The notes under the pieces were generated by a model. It was not told the DNA's origin, did no database searches, and saw only the letters and a program-made list of their open reading frames with translations. This document shows, piece after piece, positions 1-4,920 of a stretch of DNA of 29,260 bases (positions are counted from its first letter, which is position 1; the number at the start of each line of letters is the position of its first letter). The position numbers and the translations under genes were made by a program. The stretch comes from Flemingiibacterium sp045586505 (lineage in GTDB: Bacteria > Bacillota > Clostridia > Oscillospirales > CAG-272): the NCBI GenBank assembly GCA_045586505.1, contig JAZNAL010000011.1:1-29260 (forward strand), written 5' to 3'.

Positions 1-140
1 TTGAAAAACTTATAGATATACGCTTCATTAATTCCCGTATCACCCACAATGGCCTTGGTAGTAGTTTTGTCAAACCCTTCATTTGCAACTACTTTTATCG
101 TCTGTTCGATCAGCGTTGACTGCACATCAAAATGCTTCAA
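1..140 (-). CDS. TetR-family transcriptional regulator, N-terminal fragment (runs off the window)
   Basis: The leftward frame begins with TTG at 140-138 and stays open to the window edge, giving the first 46 codons. A strong GGAGGAGG ribosome binding site lies at about 150-157, 9 nt before the TTG, which fixes the start although no ATG is available. The peptide has the TetR N-terminal DNA-binding pattern: a first helix (LIEQTIKVVANEGFDKTTTK) followed by the helix-turn-helix (AIVGDTGINEAYIYKFF), matching the usual 'A..AGVS.G.LY.YF' signature. Family knowledge says such proteins repress a nearby promoter, often their own, and respond to a small ligand through the C-terminal half, which is not visible here. 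No good promoter is seen directly upstream in the present arrangement. A 12-bp palindrome at 196-207 could be an operator. The target genes are outside the window. Confidence 0.8.
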   Translation of the reverse strand, partial: MKHFDVQSTLIEQTIKVVANEGFDKTTTKAIVGDTGINEAYIYKFF

Positions 141-195
141 GTACTCAGTCCTCCTCCCAAAAATAAATATTTACTATTTTTTCTGTAAAAAGAGC

Positions 196-207
196 GGATA
201 GCTATCC
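196..207. promoter_or_regulatory. 12-bp perfect palindrome in the TetR leader, possible operator
   Basis: GGATAGCTATCC reads the same on both strands and lies about 55 bp upstream of the TetR start codon. TetR-type repressors bind short palindromes close to their own gene, so autoregulation is a reasonable guess. There is no direct evidence of binding. Confidence 0.35.
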
Positions 208-263
208 CTTTGATCGTTACAGCATTTTTGCGGTGTGTTGTGACGAAAGTGAGAGCCATCCTC

Positions 264-288
264 ATTTTTCGCAGAGTTTGTCCCTCTG
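264..288. repeat. Left arm of a 25-bp perfect inverted repeat flanking the recombinase
   Basis: This 25-bp stretch is the exact reverse complement of 1731-1755. Each arm contains a small dyad, CAGAG and CTCTG around a 7-nt core (GGACAAA on one strand). That is the usual architecture of a tyrosine-recombinase crossover site: two short arms around a 6-8 nt spacer. The identity stops abruptly on both sides, so this is not simply a long duplicated region. It could be a recombination site, or a dispersed repeat that happens to lie on both sides of the gene. Confidence 0.8.
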
Positions 289-363
289 ATAAAATTATGA
301 GGAAAAATCCTCGCGCATAATGCACTTAATGCAACTCTGACACAAAAGTTTGACTGCGGATAA

Positions 364-1473
364 TCAAAGCCCAACAGCAGACAACTTGCTCATATTACCC
401 CGTTTTAATTCAAGGGAAGCGTGAACATAGCGATCAAGGGTAATCGTTGTGCTGGCATGTCCGAGAATCTCGCTTAGAGATTTGATCTCAAACCCTACCT
501 CCACACATCTGGTGGCGAAAGTATGGCGAAGCGTGTGAAAATGCACTCCCTCCAGCCCACAGTCACCGGTAAATTTTTTCAATCGATACTGCAGTGTCCG
601 TGGTTCCATATATTTTTCTGTACCTGTTAAAACATAAGCAGTTTTACTTTGGGGATACATCCGTCCGCAAAGCTCGGCTGCTTGATCAGTCAATGGAATG
701 GTTCGTTGGGAAGTATCACTTTTGGGAGTTCCAATTAAGATTTTTGTTTTTGTTGCGCCATCATAATTCTGTAAACGCTGCATTGTTGAATTGATTCTGA
801 TAGTATTATCTTCGAGGGAAACATTTTCCCAACGAAGTGCGCACAGTTCACCAATACGAATTCCGGTGAACAAAGACAGTAGAATGCCAAATTTGCACTC
901 ATCCATATCATCGAGTAAATATCCAATCAAATTCTGTTGTTCATCTCGTGACATTACCCGCATTTCTTTTTTTGTTTCTTTGGGATAGTTTATATCAACT
1001 TGCGGGAACACATTTGGAAACTGTTTTGCTGTGTATTTCAGTACGGAACGTAACAGAACAAGAATGTCTTTCACTGTCTTCGGCGATAGCTCATCAATCA
1101 GTATCAGCTCGTCACGAAAACAGTCAATTACAGTCGTTGACAAACCAAGCGGGAAACAACCTCCTAGTTTTGGCTTTATGTGCTTTTCCAGAATGGAAAC
1201 GTATTTTACAAGCGTTGCTTCTTTCAGATTACACTTTGCAGAGGCTAACCACTCATCGCAGTAATAACTAAAACGGTGTTTGGAATTGTTTTTGGGAATC
1301 GGTTGCCCGGTTGCAAGCGCCGCTTTATGCTTGTGTACCTTTTCCTTTGCCTCCTTGTATGTCTTGCCGTAGCAGAACCCATACTTGATTTTTCCCGACA
1401 GTTCGAATCCTTTTACGTATCGAGCTTCCCAACGTCCATCTTTTCTTTTGAAAATGTTTTCACCTTTAGCCAT
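364..1473 (-). CDS. Tyrosine recombinase / phage-type integrase
   Basis: This 369-aa site-specific recombinase is complete. The N-terminal ~50 residues (KRKDGRWEARYVKG...) form the AP2-like arm-binding domain found in integrases of Firmicutes mobile elements. Residues ~65-165 are the SAM-like core-binding domain. Residues ~172-360 are the catalytic domain, with all active-site residues in place: R206 (TGIRIGEL), K251 (GTPKSDTSQR), H313 and R316 (HTLRH), H339 (LGHAS) and the nucleophile Y349 (DRYVH). An AGGAGG site at 1480-1485 supports the ATG at 1473. The gene is AT-rich relative to the core genes to the right and lies inside the 25-bp inverted repeat pair (264-288 / 1731-1755). No excisionase or transfer genes are visible. 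It could be the integrase of an element extending left of the window or a dedicated DNA invertase. The protein family alone does not decide between these. Confidence 0.95.
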   Translation of the reverse strand: MAKGENIFKRKDGRWEARYVKGFELSGKIKYGFCYGKTYKEAKEKVHKHKAALATGQPIPKNNSKHRFSYYCDEWLASAKCNLKEATLVKYVSILEKHIKPKLGGCFPLGLSTTVIDCFRDELILIDELSPKTVKDILVLLRSVLKYTAKQFPNVFPQVDINYPKETKKEMRVMSRDEQQNLIGYLLDDMDECKFGILLSLFTGIRIGELCALRWENVSLEDNTIRINSTMQRLQNYDGATKTKILIGTPKSDTSQRTIPLTDQAAELCGRMYPQSKTAYVLTGTEKYMEPRTLQYRLKKFTGDCGLEGVHFHTLRHTFATRCVEVGFEIKSLSEILGHASTTITLDRYVHASLELKRGNMSKLSAVGL

Positions 1474-1669
1474 AATAATCCTCCTGTAAAATTATTGGCA
1501 ATAAATTTTTATTTTTTTACGTATTACTTTTGACTGCTCAAATGACTGCGCAAAGAAAGTGTTCAGAAAATTTTGGCAAATAAACTATGAAGCATACATA
1601 AATAATCAAGAACATTCATAGAATTTTCAGTAACAATTCTCCAATTTTAAGTAAATGTCTTAGAGTATA

Positions 1670-1698
1670 TTGCTTTTTTAGCGATTCTGTGTTATAAT
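1670..1698 (+). promoter_or_regulatory. Strong rightward sigma-A promoter with no protein gene behind it
   Basis: The -35 TTGCTT (1670-1675) and -10 TATAAT (1693-1698) are separated by 17 nt, with a TGT extension in front of the -10 box. Transcription would start near 1705 and run right across the inverted repeat arm. It points away from the recombinase gene and lies between that gene and the right repeat arm, so inversion of the bracketed segment would turn it leftward toward the TetR gene. Confidence 0.6.
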
Positions 1699-1730
1699 AA
1701 ATTGCAAATATTGTGACCGCTTTATCGCCG

Positions 1731-1755
1731 CAGAGGGACAAACTCTGCGAAAAAT
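1731..1755. repeat. Right arm of the 25-bp perfect inverted repeat flanking the recombinase
   Basis: This is the exact reverse complement of 264-288. On this side the inner dyad extends to 7 bp (CGCAGAG at 1729-1735 and CTCTGCG at 1743-1749 around GGACAAA). The two arms enclose ~1.44 kb containing only the recombinase gene and the outward promoter. Confidence 0.8.
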
Positions 1756-1950
1756 CTGTATGCTTTTCACAGATTTCGGGGGGCTTACCTCATTGATAGT
1801 CCGCAAATAGCGATCACAACACAATATTCTGCTCTCACATCTGAAGCTTAAGATAACTGATGTTGAGCATTTCTGTTTACGGATTGTATTCGCCCTCGAA
1901 TTGGAGTGTAGGGAGAATTCAATCCGTCTTTTGTTATAAATGTTGAGAAA

Positions 1951-1985
1951 CAAAAAAGGCGCATGGTTTTTTACTTCCATGCGCC
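1951..1985 (-). terminator. Intrinsic terminator, leftward
   Basis: GGCGCATGG (1958-1966) and CCATGCGCC (1977-1985) form a perfect 9-bp stem. Read leftward it is followed by TTTTTTGTTT. It would stop leftward read-through from the tRNA-Ser genes before it reaches the recombinase region. Confidence 0.7.
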
Positions 1986-2101
1986 GAGTGGTATGGTATA
2001 AAGTTTTACAGGTGCGGAATTAATTATGGGATGGGAAAACAGCTGTGATATATCTGTATCTTCGCAAAATAATTACAATTCAAGAATGCCCTGAAAACAA
2101 C

Positions 2102-2130
2102 AAAAGCCCTCGATAATCTCGAGGGCTTTT
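2102..2130 (-). terminator. Bidirectional terminator downstream of the tRNA-Ser genes
   Basis: A perfect 12-bp stem (AAAAGCCCTCGA / TCGAGGGCTTTT) encloses a 5-nt loop, 28 nt past the tRNA-Ser(GCU) 3' end. Leftward it continues as TTTTGTTGTTTT, a proper U-tract. Rightward there are four T residues, so it may also work in that direction. Confidence 0.8.
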
Positions 2131-2132
2131 GC

Positions 2133-2158
2133 GGCTATATATACTTATAGCCTTTTTT
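2133..2158 (+). terminator. Rightward terminator abutting the tRNA-Ser 3' end
   Basis: GGCTATA (2133-2139) and TATAGCC (2146-2152) form a 7-bp stem followed directly by six T residues (2153-2158) on the + strand. The last T overlaps the CCA end of the leftward tRNA gene. This would end rightward transcripts before they run antisense through the tRNAs. Confidence 0.55.
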
Positions 2159-2252
2159 GGCGGAGAAGGAGAGATTTGAACTCTCGCGCCGGTTAAAATC
2201 CGACCTACACCCTTAGCAGGGGCGCCTCTTCGGCCAACTTGAGTACTTCTCC
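2158..2252 (-). tRNA. tRNA-Ser (GCU)
   Basis: The leftward sequence folds as a class II tRNA. The acceptor stem is GGAGAAG / CTTCTCC with discriminator G and an encoded CCA (2158-2160). The anticodon stem CGCCC / GGGTG holds the loop CTGCTAA, giving anticodon GCU. The long variable arm and T arm (GAGAG TTCAAAT CTCTC) are typical of tRNA-Ser. It lies 36 nt behind tRNA-Ser(UGA) and is probably cotranscribed with it. Its 3' end faces the recombinase, the usual side for integration of tRNA-targeting elements. No second copy of the tRNA 3' end was seen between 1 and 2157. Confidence 0.97.
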
Positions 2253-2288
2253 GTATGGCAGAACACTATTAAATTATGCAAAAACAAA

Positions 2289-2379
2289 TGGCGGAGAGAG
2301 TGGGATTCGAACCCACGGCTCCCTCGCGAGAGTCACCGGTTTTCAAGACCGGCTCCTTAAACCGCTCGGACATCTCTCC
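2289..2379 (-). tRNA. tRNA-Ser (UGA)
   Basis: This leftward class II tRNA has acceptor stem GGAGAGA / TCTCTCC, discriminator G and an encoded CCA (2289-2291). The anticodon stem CCGGT / ACCGG holds the loop CTTGAAA, giving anticodon UGA. The T arm is GTGGG TTCGAAT CCCAC, and the variable arm (CTCTCGCGAGGGAG) is long, as expected for serine. It is the first tRNA behind the promoter at 2409-2437. Confidence 0.97.
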
Positions 2380-2408
2380 ACGGTGAGATGCGTTTTTGCA
2401 ACAAACAT

Positions 2409-2437
2409 ATTGTATCACATCACGGGGCGCTTGTCAA
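2409..2437 (-). promoter_or_regulatory. Promoter of the tRNA-Ser pair
   Basis: Read leftward, a perfect -35 TTGACA (2437-2432) and a -10 TACAAT (2414-2409) are separated by 17 nt. The predicted start near 2402 lies about 23 nt before the mature tRNA-Ser(UGA) end. The near-consensus boxes fit the strong expression needed for tRNA. Confidence 0.85.
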
Positions 2438-2471
2438 GGGGTTTTATAAAAAAAGTTGAAATTACAAAGAT

Positions 2472-2497
2472 CCCTCCCGCGTTCTGACGCGGGAGGG
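2472..2497 (-). terminator. Terminator of the LRR lipoprotein gene
   Basis: A perfect 10-bp GC-rich stem (CCCTCCCGCG / CGCGGGAGGG, 6-nt loop) starts 9 nt past the stop codon. The leftward U-tract is interrupted (ATCTTTGTAATTT), so termination may be incomplete. Confidence 0.7.
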
Positions 2498-2505
2498 AAG
2501 CGTTA

Positions 2506-4023
2506 TTATTCGGATCCGAGTACCGTCGGAACCTTTTCAACAGGTGTCCAGTCGTCGATACGGTTATTCTTTGCGTGAAGCGTGGTCAGACGCTCAAGTC
2601 CCATAAGGGGAGAGAGGTCCACAATGTCGTTGCTTGTCACATTGATCACGCTGAGATGCTTATGCTTTGACAGGGGGGAAAGGTCAGAGATCTCGTTGCT
2701 TGATGCCTTGAGTGTAACCAGCGCGGTCATCTCCTCCAGCGCCGTAATGTCCGAGATGCTGTTATGGCTGATATCGAGAGTGGTCAGCGACTTTAAATAT
2801 TCCAGGTCGCCGATCTTGACTATATTGTTGAAGGAGATATCCAGCTCCTGGAGCTTCACAAGATTTTCAAGGGGGGAGATGTCCGAGATGCTGTTGCCCG
2901 AAATATCCAGAACCGTAAGCTCGGTCAGCCCGTGAATCGGATTTATATCCACGATACCGTTAAGGCACGCAAGGAGCACCTGGAGATTGTTAAGTGCAGT
3001 CAGGGGGGTGAGATCTGATACCTTTGCGTTGTTGATATTAAGCTCGGTTATGGTGGTGATATCCTTGATGGGTGAAAGATCAGCCACTTGTGTATCATTG
3101 AGGATGAGGGTTGTGAGAAGATCCAGCTTCGATACTACCGAGATGTCGGAGATCGGATTGTAGGAGAGGTCCAGGACGGTAATATCGGTGAGATTACTGA
3201 TAGAGGAGATGTCGGTGATCTTATTGCCCGCCAGATTCAGGTGCTGCATGAAGTCCAAATCCTCAAGCGGCGTGATATCGGAAATGTTGTTTGCGAACAG
3301 GTTGAGATCTACAAGCCAGGTCATATCAGCCAGCGCCGTGATGTCGAAGATATCGTTGTTGTAGAGATTGAGCGACATAAGCTCGGTAAGACCCGTGATC
3401 ACCTTAAGATCAGAGATGCCGGTCTCGCTGAGATCCAGCGCTTCCAGATCCACAAGCACCGCAAGGGGAGCGAAGTTCTCTATGGGATTTGCGCTGAGAT
3501 CAAGTGAGAGCAGCCCGGTAAGCGCCGCAAAGGGGGATACGTCGGTGATACCGCAGTCAGCTACACGCAGTGTCTTGAGGCTGTCCATTTCTGCAAGTGG
3601 GGCGTAGCTCGCAATACCGCTGTTGTAGGAGAGATCCACGGTCTTTACCCAGTCGAAATCCGCCAGTACAGCGATGTCGGTGATCTCCTTGCCCGAAAGC
3701 CGCAGTGTATCGTACGCCGCGAAGTCGGAGAGCAGAAGCTGTCCCTCGGGCTTATTTGCGATCTTACGAAGCGCCGCCTCGAGGTTTGCGTCAGTGACGG
3801 TTATGGGGGTGGGATCTACAGCGGGGATCGGATCCGTATCCGGTGCGTCTGTGATGGCATCGGTATCGGTGATGGCATCGGTATCGGTGATGGCGGTGGT
3901 ATCGGTTACGGTCTGCGTATCGCCTGTATCAACGGGATCGACGGGCGTCTTATCGCAGGCGGAAAGGATCTGTGCCGCCATAAGAAGCGAAAGTACAAGT
4001 GAAGTGATTTTTACAAACTTCAT
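2506..4023 (-). CDS. Leucine-rich-repeat lipoprotein (internalin-like)
   Basis: This 505-aa surface protein begins with a lipoprotein signal peptide (positively charged start, hydrophobic core, lipobox ILSAC with Cys23). It should therefore be anchored to the outer face of the membrane. Residues ~24-75 are a disordered Asp/Thr/Pro linker built from repeats such as DTDAIT. From ~75 on there are 22-residue leucine-rich repeats of the SDS22/internalin type (for example LDLSYNPISDISVVSKLDLLT), roughly 18 in a row to the C-terminus, which ends without an extra domain. Such repeats form a curved protein-binding surface in internalins. The ligand here is unknown. A GGAGG site precedes the ATG at 4023, and the gene has its own promoter (4099-4127) and terminator (2472-2497), so it is monocistronic. 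The LRR identification is firm. A role in adhesion or substrate binding is inference. Confidence 0.92.
   Translation of the reverse strand: MKFVKITSLVLSLLMAAQILSACDKTPVDPVDTGDTQTVTDTTAITDTDAITDTDAITDAPDTDPIPAVDPTPITVTDANLEAALRKIANKPEGQLLLSDFAAYDTLRLSGKEITDIAVLADFDWVKTVDLSYNSGIASYAPLAEMDSLKTLRVADCGITDVSPFAALTGLLSLDLSANPIENFAPLAVLVDLEALDLSETGISDLKVITGLTELMSLNLYNNDIFDITALADMTWLVDLNLFANNISDITPLEDLDFMQHLNLAGNKITDISSISNLTDITVLDLSYNPISDISVVSKLDLLTTLILNDTQVADLSPIKDITTITELNINNAKVSDLTPLTALNNLQVLLACLNGIVDINPIHGLTELTVLDISGNSISDISPLENLVKLQELDISFNNIVKIGDLEYLKSLTTLDISHNSISDITALEEMTALVTLKASSNEISDLSPLSKHKHLSVINVTSNDIVDLSPLMGLERLTTLHAKNNRIDDWTPVEKVPTVLGSE
3851..3922. repeat. 18-bp tandem repeat in the LRR protein linker
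   Basis: Four 18-bp units (3851-3868, 3869-3886, 3887-3904, 3905-3922) follow each other. The first two are identical and the others degenerate. They encode the Asp/Thr/Ala linker between lipid anchor and repeat domain. Unit number could vary by slippage without shifting the frame. Confidence 0.75.
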
Positions 4024-4098
4024 AAAATTTATATCCTCCGTGTTATTGTTTTTGATTTTTTCAAAAAGCGCGTGATAAATGACGGCTTTTCTGCTTTA

Positions 4099-4127
4099 AG
4101 TATATCACAACCGAGCAAATCTGTCAA
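4099..4127 (-). promoter_or_regulatory. Promoter of the LRR lipoprotein gene
   Basis: Read leftward, TTGACA (4127-4122) and TATACT (4104-4099) are 17 nt apart, close to sigma-A consensus. The untranslated leader is about 70 nt. Confidence 0.8.
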
Positions 4128-4194
4128 GGTTTAGCAAAATAAAACTGCTTTGGGCAATGAAAAAAATAAATTTTCACAAATTTTCAAAAACCTA

Positions 4195-4223
4195 TTGCAA
4201 TTACGTTTGATTTGTGGTAAAAT
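4195..4223 (+). promoter_or_regulatory. Promoter of secG
   Basis: TTGCAA (4195-4200) and TAAAAT (4218-4223) have a 17-nt spacer and lie 45 nt before the secG start codon. The GGAGGA ribosome binding site follows at 4255-4260. Confidence 0.65.
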
Positions 4224-4268
4224 ATCTGTATCTGATTTGAAAACACAGAAAATTGGAGGACAATTAAA

Positions 4269-4646
4269 ATGTTTGAAACTGTTATTGGTGTAATTCTGCT
4301 CATCGCGGCGCTGTTCCTTATCGTGTCCGTTCTGCTTCAGAGCAGTAAGTCCCACAAGCTTCCCGGTACTATCGCGGGCGGCGCTGAGACCTTCTTCGGC
4401 AAGACCAAGGGTGGCAAGATCGACCGTATGCTCGAGACCCTCACTACCATCGTAGCGATCGTTTTCTGCGTACTCGTTGTTACTCTTTACGTTGCTCAGG
4501 ACACCACGATTACCACCGATCACGATCACGATCATGATACCGCTGTTGAGACCCAGGACATCTCCGCTATGATTCCTGCTGACACCACCGCTGATACCGC
4601 AGCTGATACCGCAGCAGACACCACTGCTGATACCGACGCTGAATAA
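4269..4646 (+). CDS. secG: Protein-export membrane protein SecG with a C-terminal tail
   Basis: SecG is the small accessory subunit of the SecYEG channel and aids preprotein translocation at the cytoplasmic membrane. The first ~77 residues are standard: a membrane segment (VIGVILLIAALFLIVSVLLQ), the conserved loop with SSKSHKLPGTIAGGAETFFGKTKGGKID, and a second membrane segment (LTTIVAIVFCVLVVTLYVA). The family is normally ~70-80 aa, and this one has 125. The extra ~45 residues consist of a DHDHDHD stretch followed by Thr/Ala/Asp repeats (ADTTADTAADTAADTT). With two membrane spans, the tail lies on the same side as the N-terminus, which is outside in known SecG topology. The gene has its own promoter and terminator and lies before rnr, a common Firmicutes order. 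Confidence 0.93.
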   Translation: MFETVIGVILLIAALFLIVSVLLQSSKSHKLPGTIAGGAETFFGKTKGGKIDRMLETLTTIVAIVFCVLVVTLYVAQDTTITTDHDHDHDTAVETQDISAMIPADTTADTAADTAADTTADTDAE

Positions 4647-4665
4647 GCGCAATTTTGAATGAAGC

Positions 4666-4757
4666 AAAAGCCGCCGACCGCACCTGCTTTTTCGTGCATG
4701 AAACTGCACCGATAAGGAAAAGCTGATGATACGGTCTGCGGCTTTTCGTTTGTTTTT
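4666..4757 (+). terminator. Large structured terminator after secG
   Basis: AAAAGCCGC-GACCG (4666-4680) pairs with CGGTC-GCGGCTTTT (4732-4746) over 14 bp with one C/T mismatch, followed by CGTTTGTTTTTT. The 50-nt loop contains nested pairing (GCTTTT / AAAAGC and GTGCA / TGCAC), making it bigger than an ordinary terminator. Confidence 0.75.
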
Positions 4758-4787
4758 TGTGTGCGGTTATACAGATGATACCATGGC

Positions 4788-4875
4788 GCCGCTGTTAGGA
4801 TGATTGATTATACAAGGGACGTCGTGGGCGCCGTCCCCTACCGTGGTTATGCCGCTGTTAGGGTGATTGATTATA
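4788..4875. repeat. Repeat cluster between secG and rnr
   Basis: A 25-bp direct repeat with one mismatch occurs at 4788-4812 and 4851-4875. The interval holds a 29-bp hairpin repeat (4815-4843, stem GGGACG / CGTCCC) that occurs again, identically, at 9338-9366. The arrangement resembles a dispersed palindromic intergenic element. No promoter for rnr is obvious within it. Confidence 0.75.
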
Positions 4876-4920
4876 TAAATCTACCCATACAGTCATATAT
4901 TATAAAAACAAGGAGAACGT

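Larger units (their letters stand above)
1474..2157. other. Gene-poor AT-rich intergenic segment between recombinase and tRNA-Ser
   Basis: No open frame here has a ribosome binding site and a believable protein. The leftward 100-codon frame at 1678-1980 lacks a Shine-Dalgarno site and any recognisable motif. What is present: the recombinase leader (1474-1500), an outward rightward promoter (1670-1698), the right arm of the inverted repeat (1731-1755), hairpins at 1729-1749 and 1752-1776, a 13-bp stem with one mismatch at 1879-1927, a leftward terminator at 1951-1985, and two terminator hairpins at 2102-2130 and 2133-2158. The region may encode a structured RNA, described in its own entry. Confidence 0.6.
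1705..2158 (+). ncRNA. Candidate structured noncoding RNA
   Basis: Transcription from the promoter at 1670-1698 would give an RNA of at most ~450 nt ending at the terminators at 2102-2130 or 2133-2158. Its first ~120 nt can fold into a closed domain. AATATTGTG (1707-1715) pairs perfectly with CACAATATT (1820-1828), with an alternative pairing using TCACAA at 1814-1819. Inside are a 7-bp stem with a 7-nt loop (1729-1749) and an 8-bp stem (1752-1776). A further stem lies at 1879-1927. No known RNA class (6S, T-box, SRP, RNase P) was recognised. The only reading frame near the start is a 27-codon GTG frame without a ribosome binding site. It could also simply be leader DNA of an inverted or lost gene. 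Confidence 0.3.

Noticed and set aside
948..1271. Rightward 107-codon frame inside the recombinase gene
   Set aside because: It is antisense to a complete, motif-bearing integrase and lacks a ribosome binding site.
264..1755. Reading the inverted repeats as insertion-sequence ends
   Set aside because: The gene inside is a tyrosine recombinase, not a DDE transposase, and no target-site duplication is seen flanking the repeats. An inversion site or dispersed repeat fits better.
1678..1980. Leftward 100-codon frame in the recombinase-tRNA gap
   Set aside because: No ribosome binding site, no recognisable motif, and it crosses the inverted repeat arm and several hairpins. More likely a chance frame.
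3088..3507. Long rightward frames opposite the LRR gene
   Set aside because: They are the mirror image of the repetitive LRR coding sequence; periodic repeats keep the antisense frame open.
3851..3922. CRISPR-like array
   Set aside because: The 18-bp units are directly adjacent without spacers and encode an in-frame protein linker. No CRISPR array was seen elsewhere in the window.
4131..4709. Leftward 192-codon frame across secG
   Set aside because: It covers secG, its promoter and its terminator on the other strand and reads as low-complexity sequence. secG has clear family motifs.
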